A DNA stretch of 64,000 nucleotides from Paraburkholderia sp. GTDB taxonomy: Bacteria > Pseudomonadota > Gammaproteobacteria > Burkholderiales > Burkholderiaceae. The stretch is taken from the NCBI RefSeq assembly GCF_028283785.1, contig NZ_JAPWKB010000008.1, positions 62,001 to 126,000 on the forward strand. Direction: 5' to 3'. This document shows, piece after piece, positions 16,194 to 25,018 of this stretch. Numbering within the stretch: position 1 is the first letter of the stretch; each line of letters begins with the position of its first letter. A program made the translations under genes and the position numbers. The notes below the pieces were generated by a model, which worked only from the letters and a program-made list of their open reading frames with translations, had not been told where the DNA came from and made no database searches.

Positions 16194-19145
16194 CTACGAG
16201 AGGATGCAGGTGTCGTTGTCGATGTCCGCTTCGAGCGTGGGCCACACCACGTCTTCGAACGCTTCGGGCGGCACCGGTTCGGAATACAGAAAGCCTTGCG
16301 CAAAATCGCAACCCACGCCGATCAGAAAATCGCGTTGTTCGATTGTTTCGACGCCTTCGGCGATCACCCTCAAGCCGAGTTTGTGCGCAAGCACGACCAT
16401 CGCTTCGCACAGCGCCTGATTGTTTTCATCGAAGGCGAGGTTCTGAACGAACGAGCGATCGATCTTCAGATAATCGATATCGAAGCGTTTCAGATACGCG
16501 AGCGACGAATAGCCGGTGCCGAAGTCGTCGATGGAAATACGGATTCCCGCGTCGCGGAACGTCAGCAACTGGCCCGTCACTTTCGACTCGGCATGCAGCA
16601 GCAAGCCTTCGGTGATCTCGACCGCCACGCTTTGTCCCGGCAAGCCCTGCTGCGCCAGATAGTCGGGCCACTGCACGCACACGAGATTGTCCTGGCGGAT
16701 CTGCACCGGCGACACGTTGACGCTGATCTGGAACGACGGATGGAACCGGCTGCGCCATCGCCGCGCCTGCTGCACGGCCTGTCTGAACACCCAGTCGCCG
16801 ATCGGCACGATCAGACCGGTGTCTTCGGCCAGCGGAATAAAGTCGAGCGGACTGATCGTGCCGCGCTCCGGATGCAGCCAGCGGATCAACGCCTCGGCCT
16901 TGTAAATCTCGCCGCTCTTCAGATCGACGATCGGCTGGTAATAGACCTGAAACTGGTTGCCGGGCAGTGCGGCGCGCAGATCGCTGGTCAGGCGCAGACG
17001 CCTTTCGGCGGCGACCTGAAGATCGGGCGTGAAGTAGCTGAAGCGGTTGCGTCCGGCGTTTTTCGCCGCGTACATCGCCTGGTCCGCGTTCTTGAACAGC
17101 ACGTCGAGTTCGCGTGCATCGTCCGGATACAGCGTCACGCCGACGCTCGCCGAAATGAACGCTTCGTCCGCGCCGAACTGGAACGGCTCGGCCAGCGTCT
17201 CGATGATCTGCTTCGCGATCCGCTCGATACTGTCGGCGTCGTCGAGATTGGGCAGGATCACGGTGAATTCGTCGCCGCCGAGCCGCGCGACCGTGTCCGA
17301 TTCCCGCACGCACGACGTGATGCGCCGGGCCGCCTCGATCAGCAGCACGTCGCCGGTATCGTGGCCGAGCGAGTCGTTGACTTCCTTGAAGCGGTCCAGG
17401 TCGATCAGCATCAGCGCCATCCGTCGTCCGGAACGCCGCGAAATCCGCGCTTCCTGATCCAGACGGTCATGGAACATCTGCCGGTTCGGCAAGTGGGTCA
17501 GCGCATCGAAATTGGCCTGCTTCCAGATGGTCGCCTCGAAGGCCATCCGCTCGGAGATATCGCGACCCACCGCCAGCACCGATTTCACCGTACCCGACGG
17601 ATCGATCTCCGGCGTCAGGCGAATATGCGTGCACTGCTCCTTGCCATCGTGACCGAACGATTTCAGCTCGAATTGCGCGCTCTTTCCGCTCGTCATCGTT
17701 TCGCTGATCTTGCTTTCGTAGATCAGCGCATTCGGGCCGCCGGGAATCTCCGACGGCCGCTTGCCGAGCGAGTCGCCGAGGCTGCGCCCGACCGCGACGC
17801 AGAACGCCGGATTCGCATAGATGCGCTGCGCGTTGCGGTCGTAGCGGGTAATCGTGTCCGGCGAATTGTCGATCAACGTGCGCGATTCCTGCTCGCGCGT
17901 GACCAGTTCCGCCGTCCGCTTGACGATGGTCTGTTCGAGCGACGCGTTGATCTCGTTGATCTTCTGGATCTTCTGCTGGATCGCGCCGCGCATGCGTTCG
18001 AAATGCAGCGCGAGACGGCCGAGTTCATCCAGGCCGTCGGGTGCGGCGAGCGTCTGATGGTCGGGGTCGGTGTCGTCCTGCGCGCCCGCATCGTTGCCGG
18101 TGTCGTGCATCTTGCGCACCAGTTCCTTGAGCGGCGCGGAAATGCTGTGCGCGATGAAATACGCGAGGAAAATCGACAGCAGAAACACCGAAATGCCGAC
18201 CAGCACGATCTGGTCGCGCACCGACTGCGCCTCCGCCGTCAGCTTCTTTTCAGGAATCGTGCTGACGACGCACCACGTCGTGCCGGGAATCCGCGTATAG
18301 GCCGCGAAGAAACGTTCGCCGCGCCGGTTGTCGAACGCGACGAAGCCGTTCTGGCGACCGGGCTGCCGGTCGCGCGCGATGCTGGCGCTCAGGCCGGGTT
18401 CGGCGGTGTTGGCGGCGCCGTCGTCGGCGCGCACGATCAGCTTGTCGTTGCTGGCGTCGAGCACGTAGATTTCGGTGCCGCTGCCGAGCGCGACATCGTT
18501 GAAGATCGACGAGAAATGTTCGGGGCGAATCACCAGCACCAGACTGCCGATCTGCTGGTTGCTGCTCTTGCCGATGATCGCCCGCACCATCCCGAGGTCT
18601 TCCTCGCCGACACCGTTGTCGTAGCTGCCCCAGTACGGACGTCCATTGCGATCGGGCGCCTGCCGGATCAGCAGCGTCACGCCTTGCGTCAGTTGCGCGA
18701 ACGACTGCGTATCCATGATCCGGTTGTTCTTGTCGAGCAGGTATTTCTGATTGACGAAGTCGATCGATCCGTAGTGTTCGAGCAGCAGCCGCGTCATATC
18801 GAGGCGCGCTTCGCTCTGCTCGCTCGCATTGCCGCTGACGACCCGCGTCAACGCGCCCTGCACGCGATCGGACAGCACCAGCCGGTTGCTTTCCGTCTCG
18901 ATCTCTTCCATCCGCAGCAACACGTTGCGCGACACCTGCTTGACCACTTCCTTCGAGAAGATCTCCGCCTTCTCCTTGATCGCCGCCGTGGATTCGACAT
19001 AGGAGATATAGCCCGACAGCAGGATCGGGAGCAGCGACAGCAGGATGAACGCGGTAATCAGCCGGTAACGGATCTCCACCCGACGCAACAGATCCAGCGA
19101 CAGGAATTCGAACGCGCGTTGCAACGAACCGATGATTGAGCTCAT
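16194..19145 (-). CDS. Membrane c-di-GMP enzyme: periplasmic sensor, HAMP, PAS, GGDEF and EAL domains
   Basis: Signalling protein of 983 residues. A transmembrane helix (about 27-47), a periplasmic Cache-like sensor domain, a second helix (about 300-325), HAMP (about 325-380), PAS (about 425-540), GGDEF near 622 (RLGGDEF intact) and EAL near 750 (AEALIRW; DDFGTGYSSL and YLKIDRSF intact). Both cyclase and phosphodiesterase signatures look functional, so the net activity is unclear. The ATG overlaps the stop of the upstream lipoprotein gene (ATGA), indicating translational coupling. I infer that the periplasmic domain reads the ligand state of that binding protein and adjusts c-di-GMP. Confidence 0.92.
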   Translation of the reverse strand: MSSIIGSLQRAFEFLSLDLLRRVEIRYRLITAFILLSLLPILLSGYISYVESTAAIKEKAEIFSKEVVKQVSRNVLLRMEEIETESNRLVLSDRVQGALTRVVSGNASEQSEARLDMTRLLLEHYGSIDFVNQKYLLDKNNRIMDTQSFAQLTQGVTLLIRQAPDRNGRPYWGSYDNGVGEEDLGMVRAIIGKSSNQQIGSLVLVIRPEHFSSIFNDVALGSGTEIYVLDASNDKLIVRADDGAANTAEPGLSASIARDRQPGRQNGFVAFDNRRGERFFAAYTRIPGTTWCVVSTIPEKKLTAEAQSVRDQIVLVGISVFLLSIFLAYFIAHSISAPLKELVRKMHDTGNDAGAQDDTDPDHQTLAAPDGLDELGRLALHFERMRGAIQQKIQKINEINASLEQTIVKRTAELVTREQESRTLIDNSPDTITRYDRNAQRIYANPAFCVAVGRSLGDSLGKRPSEIPGGPNALIYESKISETMTSGKSAQFELKSFGHDGKEQCTHIRLTPEIDPSGTVKSVLAVGRDISERMAFEATIWKQANFDALTHLPNRQMFHDRLDQEARISRRSGRRMALMLIDLDRFKEVNDSLGHDTGDVLLIEAARRITSCVRESDTVARLGGDEFTVILPNLDDADSIERIAKQIIETLAEPFQFGADEAFISASVGVTLYPDDARELDVLFKNADQAMYAAKNAGRNRFSYFTPDLQVAAERRLRLTSDLRAALPGNQFQVYYQPIVDLKSGEIYKAEALIRWLHPERGTISPLDFIPLAEDTGLIVPIGDWVFRQAVQQARRWRSRFHPSFQISVNVSPVQIRQDNLVCVQWPDYLAQQGLPGQSVAVEITEGLLLHAESKVTGQLLTFRDAGIRISIDDFGTGYSSLAYLKRFDIDYLKIDRSFVQNLAFDENNQALCEAMVVLAHKLGLRVIAEGVETIEQRDFLIGVGCDFAQGFLYSEPVPPEAFEDVVWPTLEADIDNDTCILS

Positions 19146-20431
19146 TTGTAGTGCATCTTCGCTTCGTTCTTGACCGATGCATCGAGCAGCGCGGCGGCCC
19201 GCTTCGGCGTGATCTTTCTGTGCAGCACGTCCAGCATCAGACGATGCAGCTGCTCGATCGAATTCGACGGCAACACCGAGTAATACGGACTCGACGTGAG
19301 CGGATAGGTGCTGACCATCGCGGTGTAATCGGCGATCTTCGCGTTGCCGACCATGTTCGGCGCGACATGCGTGAACGGCGGAATGTTCTGGCGTTTTCGC
19401 TGGAGAATCGCAAAGCCGTCGCCCGCGATAAATTCGAGGAAGCGCATCGCGGCGGCCTTGTTGGGCGTCTCGCCGACCGCGAAGCCGGTTTCGCTGCCGA
19501 GCACCGGCACCACGCGTTTGCCGGGCGCGTTCCACGGCGGAATGAACACGCCGACGTCGAACGGATTGTCGTGCAGCAGCAGACCGGCGGCCCAGCTGCC
19601 GTGGAAGGCCATCGCCACGCGGCCTTCCTTGAACAGCCGGATGCCCTGGTCGTAGTCGGTGGCCATGAAGCCGTCCTGCACGTAGCCGCGATCGGCGATC
19701 AGCGCGATTCTCGCGAAGATGTCGGCGACTTGCGGCGTGTTCAGGTCGAGCGTGCCGTCGGCCATCTTCCGCTTCCAGTCCGGATCGCGCGCGACCACGT
19801 TGTTCGCGAATCCGAAGCTGAACGGGCCGTTGCCGAGCATGTTCGGAAAGCCGCCGTTCCACATGATCGGCGTGAAGCCCGCGCGCTTGAGGCGCTCGCA
19901 GACCGCGAGAAATTCGTCGAAGTTAGTGGGCAGCGACGTGATGCCCGCCTTCGCGAACATGTTCTCGTTGTAGTAGATCAGCGTCGTGGCGACGCCGCCG
20001 GAAATGCCGAAGTGCTTCGCACGACGGCTGGTCCAGTCGTCCTTCAGCGGATCGAGCATGGCGTTCCACGCAGCCGTGTCGCCGACATTCGCGAGCAAGC
20101 CCTGATCGGCCAGTTCGGCCGAATACGCGTTCGGATTCACGCTCATCAGATCGGGCAGATTGCCGGACGCGACGCGCGGCTTGATATTTTCCTCGACCGA
20201 ATTGCCGATCATGAACTGCACGTTCACGCGGATATCCGGATTGCGGCGGGTGAATTCGGCGGCGATCTGAAGCATCTGCTCGGGCCAGTCCGGCGCCCAG
20301 ATCAACGCGGTGATGGTGGTTTTGGACGGCGCGGCAACGCGCGGCGTTTCGTGCCGGCCGCACCCGGCCAGCGACATCAGAACGAGGCCGATCAAACCGT
20401 ACAGCAGGGAAGCAAACTCGAATCGTCGCAC
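19142..20431 (-). CDS. Lipoprotein extracellular solute-binding protein (family 1, sugar type)
   Basis: Periplasmic binding protein of 429 residues anchored as a lipoprotein: the leader ends in the lipobox LMSLAGC. The mature part shows the SBP_bac_1 fold features IWAPDWPEQMLQIAAEF, LPDLMSVNPN, IYYNENMFAKAGI, FKEGRVAMAFHGSWAAG and a RFLEFIAGDG segment, as in carbohydrate ABC transporters. No permease or ATPase gene is adjacent; instead the gene overlaps the start of the GGDEF/EAL protein by four bases. That arrangement suggests a sensing role, presenting a bound sugar-like ligand to the cyclase, rather than transport. Confidence 0.9.
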   Translation of the reverse strand: MRRFEFASLLYGLIGLVLMSLAGCGRHETPRVAAPSKTTITALIWAPDWPEQMLQIAAEFTRRNPDIRVNVQFMIGNSVEENIKPRVASGNLPDLMSVNPNAYSAELADQGLLANVGDTAAWNAMLDPLKDDWTSRRAKHFGISGGVATTLIYYNENMFAKAGITSLPTNFDEFLAVCERLKRAGFTPIMWNGGFPNMLGNGPFSFGFANNVVARDPDWKRKMADGTLDLNTPQVADIFARIALIADRGYVQDGFMATDYDQGIRLFKEGRVAMAFHGSWAAGLLLHDNPFDVGVFIPPWNAPGKRVVPVLGSETGFAVGETPNKAAAMRFLEFIAGDGFAILQRKRQNIPPFTHVAPNMVGNAKIADYTAMVSTYPLTSSPYYSVLPSNSIEQLHRLMLDVLHRKITPKRAAALLDASVKNEAKMHYK

Positions 20432-20815
20432 TTGCGGTTCACTTTGTGTTTCGGGATGGATCGGCCTGAACGACAGGCGTGATGCAACGAATCTCGATCG
20501 TGCCAGGGGTCCGCTGCGCCGCTCCGGGAGAAAGCCGGGCGCCCCGCACAGACGCCGCGCTCATCAGCGGCGTTCTCGCACATCCGTATGAAATCGTTTT
20601 CCTGGCGATTGCAGCCGCCCCAGCGATGGATTCCTGACGAAATCCGATCGGGATACTGACGGTAGAGGCGCAGCAAACAGGCGTCGAATGGGGCATGACG
20701 TCGGAAAAGGCGAATCGAACGGGGCAGCGATTAGACAGCATATCGGCAGCCGGCGTCAAACCTTTAGCGGGGACAGAAGGCGGGGATGAAAGCGGTGACG
20801 GTCGCGGCGCATCGT
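20432..20815. other. Intergenic region with no supported gene
   Basis: These 384 bases upstream of the binding-protein gene hold only short open frames without ribosome-binding sites or recognisable products. The promoter of the lipoprotein-GGDEF/EAL operon presumably lies here. I could not identify convincing -35/-10 boxes or a terminator. Confidence 0.5.
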
Positions 20816-21205
20816 TTATTTTTTTGCGGGCGCTTTTTTCTTCGATTTTCCCTGATTGAACGCGATCGCGGCGCGGATCAGCGTCTTGAGCGCGGGCGCG
20901 TCGATGGTGTCGCCCTCGAAAAAATCGATGGCGCGTCTGGCGTTGCCTTCGAGGCCCGCGTTGAACAGCGTGTCGGGATCGGGCAGGCTCGCGCCGTACA
21001 TGAAGGTCAGCTTGACCTTGCCTTTATGGGCATTGGCGACCGCGATGATGCCGTCGCGCGACCACACCGGGCTGCCCATCCATTTCCACTCCTCGACGAT
21101 CTCCGGGTCGGCCGCGAGGACGACCTTGCGGAGTTCGGCGAAGGTGTCGCCACGCCAGTCGGCGATGCCGGCGATCAGTGCGTCGATCTGTTCCGATGCA
21201 TTCAT
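20816..21205 (-). CDS. DUF1801-domain protein
   Basis: Small cytosolic protein of 129 residues of the DUF1801 (YdhG-like) family. The recognisable core includes EIVEEWKWMGSPVWSRDG and GKVKLTFMYGASLPDP, followed by LFNAGLEGNARRAIDF and a Lys/Ala-rich tail (KSKKKAPAKK). A GGAG ribosome-binding site precedes the ATG ending at 21205. It is a single gene, not obviously in an operon. Biochemical function of the family is unknown; the basic tail is compatible with nucleic-acid contact but that is only a guess. Confidence 0.85.
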   Translation of the reverse strand: MNASEQIDALIAGIADWRGDTFAELRKVVLAADPEIVEEWKWMGSPVWSRDGIIAVANAHKGKVKLTFMYGASLPDPDTLFNAGLEGNARRAIDFFEGDTIDAPALKTLIRAAIAFNQGKSKKKAPAKK

Positions 21206-21304
21206 AAGGTCTCCGTGCTTCGCGTGGCGGCGCGGCTGTCTACCCGCGCCGTAGCGATAACGTAGCGAAACGCCGGAAGCCTGTCCACGACGCGCGCGTC
21301 GGGT

Positions 21305-22339
21305 TCACCGCCCGAGACCGCTGGCCGCGATCTGCTGCTCCACGTACTGCGCGAACAGGGTGTGCAGATGCGTGGTCGGATGAAGTTCGTCGGCGAACAT
21401 ATAGGTCTGATCCGCGTTGGCCGTCACATACGTGGCGGGCGAGCACAGCAACGCGGTCTGCTTGGGCGTCTTGTTCGGATCGCACGCGATAGCGGTATTC
21501 GACACGCTGAAACCGTTGGTCTGATAGTTCGCGATGATCTGGGTCAGCCACGTGTAGGCGTCGATCTGGATGACTTTGCCCTGCACGCCGACGGTCTGTA
21601 ACGCCGTGTTCAGGTCGTCGTTGAAAAGCTGCGACAGCTGGGTCAGATTGGCGCCGCCATCGGACGCGGCGAGGCCGGTCGGCGACAGCCCGATATTCGG
21701 CAGGTTGACGACTACGACATGCGTCGCGCCGTTCGTCACGATCTGCGCGACGATCTGCGCGAGCGTACTGGCAGCGGACTGCACCGTGGATGCCGCGGCC
21801 GGCAGCGCGCCCGCACGCAGCACGTCGTTCGCGCCCGCCCAGACCAGCACCAGTTGACCCGCGTTGAAACTGCCGTGCGTGTTCAGATAGCTCGTCACCT
21901 GCTGATTGACCGGCATTTCGATATCGCCGATTACATCGGTCAGGAAATCGTTCAGGTCCGCCGCGGTCGCCACGGTGGCACCGCCTTCCGCGTAGCCGAA
22001 CCCGCTTTGCGCGGTGAGTTTCTGATTGATGTCGATGGTGTATGCGGCCGTGAGCGTGTCGCCGTAATACTGCGCGACGTCCTGCGTCCACACCTGGCCG
22101 GGATTGGTCGTAAAGCGTCCGCCGCCCACCGCGCTGGCAATCGGCGCGTAGGTGCCGACGTCGGACAGGCTGTCGCCGAACGACACGACTTGCAACTGGA
22201 CGCCGCCCGCTGGTGTCGTCGCGCTGCTGCTTCCGCTGCCCGTGCTGCTGTCGTTCGAGCCGCCGCCGCCGCACGCGCCCAGCAATGAAATCAAAGTGGC
22301 AAAAATTGCAGTGCGTACCGTATCGTGGATTGCTCGCAT
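21305..22339 (-). CDS. SGNH/GDSL-family hydrolase lipoprotein (secreted esterase/lipase)
   Basis: Secreted serine esterase of 344 residues. The leader ends in a lipobox (LLGAC, Cys23), followed by a Gly/Ser-rich linker. The SGNH blocks are visible: GDSLSD with nucleophile Ser57, the Asn of WAGAND (Asn171), and DELHPTTH with Asp317 and His320 completing the triad. The start has an excellent Shine-Dalgarno (GAGGAGGAG). The gene is monocistronic in appearance. The group includes outer-membrane or surface esterases and phospholipases of proteobacteria; the natural substrate is unknown. Confidence 0.92.
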   Translation of the reverse strand: MRAIHDTVRTAIFATLISLLGACGGGGSNDSSTGSGSSSATTPAGGVQLQVVSFGDSLSDVGTYAPIASAVGGGRFTTNPGQVWTQDVAQYYGDTLTAAYTIDINQKLTAQSGFGYAEGGATVATAADLNDFLTDVIGDIEMPVNQQVTSYLNTHGSFNAGQLVLVWAGANDVLRAGALPAAASTVQSAASTLAQIVAQIVTNGATHVVVVNLPNIGLSPTGLAASDGGANLTQLSQLFNDDLNTALQTVGVQGKVIQIDAYTWLTQIIANYQTNGFSVSNTAIACDPNKTPKQTALLCSPATYVTANADQTYMFADELHPTTHLHTLFAQYVEQQIAASGLGR

Positions 22340-22534
22340 CGCTCCTCCTCGCTAACCGGGTGGGCCGCCGCTACGCGGGTGTTGCGGGCATTGCGCGATT
22401 CGCTCGCCCGTTCGACATCTCGATGTAGCAAAAATTGTGCTTCGGGCCGGGAGGGTTGTCGTGACCGGTAAAACGCGCGGAATCGCTACAATTGTGCAGA
22501 TGATTCCTTTCTTCGACGCCACCTTGTGCAAGAC

Positions 22535-23245
22535 ATGCTGACTTCCTGGTTCTGGAGCGGCGAGACGATCCGCAGCCGACGCGTCGGTGACGTCGTGTTG
22601 TCCGGCACGGTGGATATTCCTGCGCCGCCCGCACGGCTGCTCGCCGACTGGCAACGCGAGATCGCGTCGAACATCGTGCTCGAACCCGGCGACGTCGAGC
22701 AGATGCCGCTGGCGCGTGCGCGAATGCGCTGGCCCGACTACCCGCGCTGCGTGCAGGCCGTGTCCGGCTGGACGGCCGCGCTCGGTTTGCCCGACGTGCT
22801 CGCCCGCAGCGACGTCGCGCTGATGGCGTGCCGTGGCGCGCGGTATCACCACGACGGCGCACAATATGGCGGCGCGGCGTTCTGCAATCTGTTTGTCAGC
22901 GAAGACGTCGGGCTCGACGTGCATTTCGCCGCCACCGGCCATCGCATTCCGTTGACGCGCGGCACGGTGATGATCTTCGATACCGGCCAGCCTCATGGCG
23001 TGATCCGGCGCGGCAGCAGCGGTTTCGACGCGTCCCACTTCGTGACCGGGCAGGACTGGAGCCAGATTTTCCTGACTTGGGAATTACCCATCGAAGCTCC
23101 GTCGATTGCGCGCGCGCTCGGCGTCGCATTCGACGTCGCCGCTTCGACTGCGACTGCTGCGCGGCCGGACGACGAACAGGTGTGGCTCGACGGCGTCGAG
23201 GTGAGCGTCTGTCCGCAATCGGGACGATGGCTGCCGGCCGCATGA
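22535..23245 (+). CDS. 2-oxoglutarate/Fe(II)-dependent oxygenase-like protein
   Basis: Protein of about 236 residues with a double-stranded beta-helix oxygenase pattern. An HHD motif in GARYHHDGAQYGG provides the H-x-D-like iron ligands and GTVMIFDTGQPHGVI contains the distal His, as in 2OG-Fe(II) dioxygenases of the prolyl-hydroxylase/DUF6445-like kind. The lines LFVSEDVGLDVHF and FVTGQDWSQIFLTWEL fit the jelly-roll strands. The start is uncertain: GTG at 22526 or ATG at 22535, neither with a clear ribosome-binding site. It stands alone between the GDSL esterase and an isochorismatase-like gene. The substrate is unknown. Confidence 0.65.
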   Translation: MLTSWFWSGETIRSRRVGDVVLSGTVDIPAPPARLLADWQREIASNIVLEPGDVEQMPLARARMRWPDYPRCVQAVSGWTAALGLPDVLARSDVALMACRGARYHHDGAQYGGAAFCNLFVSEDVGLDVHFAATGHRIPLTRGTVMIFDTGQPHGVIRRGSSGFDASHFVTGQDWSQIFLTWELPIEAPSIARALGVAFDVAASTATAARPDDEQVWLDGVEVSVCPQSGRWLPAA

Positions 23246-23315
23246 GCGGCGGCCGCGCGCCTGCGCGCGCTCAGTGACGATTAAGATGTGAGTTCGCCCT
23301 TGACCCTATCCGCAT

Positions 23316-23876
23316 ATGACTACGCTGACCAATCGCCCCTATACCGCGCTCCTCGTCATCGACCTTCAGAACGCCGTCGTCGCGAATGCGTATCGCCGTG
23401 ACGCGGTGCTCGATACCGTCGGTGTGCTGGTCGGGAAGGCGCGCGATGCGCAGGTGCCGGTCATCTGGATTCGCCATTCCGACGAAGAACTGCAAGCGGG
23501 TAGCGACGCGTGGCAGATCGTCGATGCGCTGTCGCCAGCGCCGGGCGAACCGATCGTCGAAAAGCATTATCGCGATGCATTCGAAGCGACCGATCTCGAA
23601 CAGGTGTTATCGACGCTCGGTGTCGGCAAACTGATCGTGACCGGCGCGCAAACGGACATGTGCATTCGCTCGACCTTGCACGGCGCGCTCGTGCGTGGCT
23701 ACGACGCGCTGCTGGTCGGCGACGCGCACACCACCGAAGACATGACGCCGTGGGGAGCGCCGCCGCCTGACGGCGTGATCGCCCACACCAATCTCTACTG
23801 GCGCAATCAGCGCGCGCCGGGCCGCGTCGGTGGCGTCGCCGCCAGCGCGGAGATCGTTTTCACGCGCGACGCGTAA
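23316..23876 (+). CDS. Isochorismatase-family cysteine hydrolase
   Basis: Cytosolic hydrolase of 186 residues with the Asp-Lys-Cys triad of the family: Asp16 in LLVIDLQNA, Lys83 in IVEKHYRDAF and Cys116 in VTGAQTDMCIRST, the latter with the usual preceding cis-peptide region. Length matches nicotinamidase/N-carbamoylsarcosine-amidase-like members that hydrolyse amides or isochorismate. The genomic neighbourhood gives no pathway hint, so the substrate stays unassigned. No strong Shine-Dalgarno precedes the ATG. Confidence 0.9.
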   Translation: MTTLTNRPYTALLVIDLQNAVVANAYRRDAVLDTVGVLVGKARDAQVPVIWIRHSDEELQAGSDAWQIVDALSPAPGEPIVEKHYRDAFEATDLEQVLSTLGVGKLIVTGAQTDMCIRSTLHGALVRGYDALLVGDAHTTEDMTPWGAPPPDGVIAHTNLYWRNQRAPGRVGGVAASAEIVFTRDA

Positions 23877-23897
23877 CGGCGGCGCGCGTCCGTCCGG

Positions 23898-24377
23898 TCA
23901 GTTCGACATGCCGGACATCCCTTGCATGCTGGCCATGCCCGATGCATTTCTCACCGCGCAGGTCGCATCGACGCGCGCGCCGTCGCTGAATTCGAAGGTC
24001 ATCGGGATGCTCGATCCGACCTTCAGCGGTTTCACCGGTTGCTCCAGCATCAGGTGATAGCCGCCCGGCGCAAACGCGAGCGGCGCGTGGGCCGGCACCG
24101 TGACCTTGTCGAGCATCACCATCTTCGACGTGCTGCCGTTGCTCTGCGTCTGGTGCAGCATCGCCATGCCGAAGGCTTTCGTCGATACGCCGTCGAGATC
24201 GACGGGTTTGTCACCCGTGTTCATCAGCTTGAAGTAGCCGCCCGACGGGACATCGCCGGGCATCGAGCGGATCCAGCAGTCGGAGACTTTGACGGTGGCG
24301 GCCGGAGCCGCGAACGCGACGAGCGACGCGGCACACAGCGGAAGCGCGACGGCGAGGTTTCGGATGATGCGAGTCAT
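23898..24377 (-). CDS. Periplasmic copper chaperone PCu(A)C
   Basis: Secreted copper(I) chaperone of 159 residues that helps load the CuA site of cytochrome oxidase. A signal peptide (about 1-25, ending AFAAPA) precedes the PCuAC domain. The metal-ligand pattern is readable as the His in MLHQTQSNG, Met in KMVML and the pair HLM in GGYHLMLEQ, the H...M...H-x-M arrangement of the family. Met-rich C-terminus (GMASMQGMSGMSN) may add copper affinity. The ATG ending at 24377 has AAGGA six bases upstream, which decides the start over one five codons earlier. It lies downstream of a DUF2946 gene, a common copper pairing. Confidence 0.92.
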   Translation of the reverse strand: MTRIIRNLAVALPLCAASLVAFAAPAATVKVSDCWIRSMPGDVPSGGYFKLMNTGDKPVDLDGVSTKAFGMAMLHQTQSNGSTSKMVMLDKVTVPAHAPLAFAPGGYHLMLEQPVKPLKVGSSIPMTFEFSDGARVDATCAVRNASGMASMQGMSGMSN

Positions 24378-24398
24378 GGTTTTCCTTTGCAATGCTGA

Positions 24399-24416
24399 CG
24401 CAGGGTGTTCCCTGCG
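24399..24416 (-). promoter_or_regulatory. Hairpin in the leader of the copper chaperone gene
   Basis: A perfect 7-bp stem CGCAGGG-TGTT-CCCTGCG lies 22-39 bases upstream of the PCuAC start. It lacks a T-run, so it is not a clear terminator. It could be an operator or a leader structure; no regulator is assigned. Confidence 0.3.
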
Positions 24417-24585
24417 GATGCGGTCGGCAAGCCGCCGCGTGGATCATCGAATCGGGCAATGCCGTTGTCGGCATGACGGTCGGACACGGCCGGATCGTGG
24501 AGAACGTGAATCGGCAATGCGCATCGCGTAAGCGCGACGGCGCACGAAACGCCGGTGCGGCGTCACGATGCGATTGCGGACGGGA

Positions 24586-24954
24586 TCAGGACACGCGCGG
24601 CGGCGCTCGTGGACGACCGGAAGGAAAGGTGGCGGACGGCACGTGACGCGTCGAAAGCGCGGCCACGCCGACGAGCGACGCGAGCAGCAGCGCCGGCAAT
24701 AGCGTAGTCGGCAACGTTGGGACCACGCCGTGATCGGCGAGCAGGCCGCAATACGCGCATGCCGCGAGGCGTTCGGCGTGCGAGTGATCGATGCCGCCGG
24801 ACGGCGATTGCGCCGTCGAACAGAGCGCGGATTCGGTGTCGCCGACGCGATGCGCCGCGACGACCAGCTGGCTCACGACAGGCGCGAGCACGATCAGCCC
24901 CATGGCGACGAGGCCAAGCCATGCGATCAGATACTTGCGCGCGCCGATGGACAT
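24586..24954 (-). CDS. DUF2946-family membrane protein (copper-associated)
   Basis: Small inner-membrane or exported protein of 122 residues. A hydrophobic segment (about 8-32) and a second one (about 80-100) flank a loop with ACAYCGLLADH, the Cys-x-x-Cys-like signature of DUF2946. In other proteobacteria such genes sit beside PCuAC, SCO or TonB copper genes. Here it precedes the PCuAC gene on the same strand, separated by about 208 bp containing a small hairpin. The molecular function is not established; a role in copper handling is inferred from context. Confidence 0.85.
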   Translation of the reverse strand: MSIGARKYLIAWLGLVAMGLIVLAPVVSQLVVAAHRVGDTESALCSTAQSPSGGIDHSHAERLAACAYCGLLADHGVVPTLPTTLLPALLLASLVGVAALSTRHVPSATFPSGRPRAPPRVS

Positions 24955-25018
24955 GAGGTTCGATGGAAAGTGCGGCGTCAGTCTATCACCCGACGCGTCG
25001 CGGCTTCATCGTGGCCGG

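Noticed and set aside
16167..19139. Open frame of about 990 codons antisense to the GGDEF/EAL gene
   Set aside because: Shadow of a high-GC coding strand; no family motif, while the minus strand has intact GGDEF, EAL and PAS motifs.
19146..19862. N-terminal extension of the GGDEF/EAL frame by 239 codons
   Set aside because: The extension overlaps the binding-protein gene out of frame and has shadow composition; the ATGA overlap at 19142-19145 gives a natural start.
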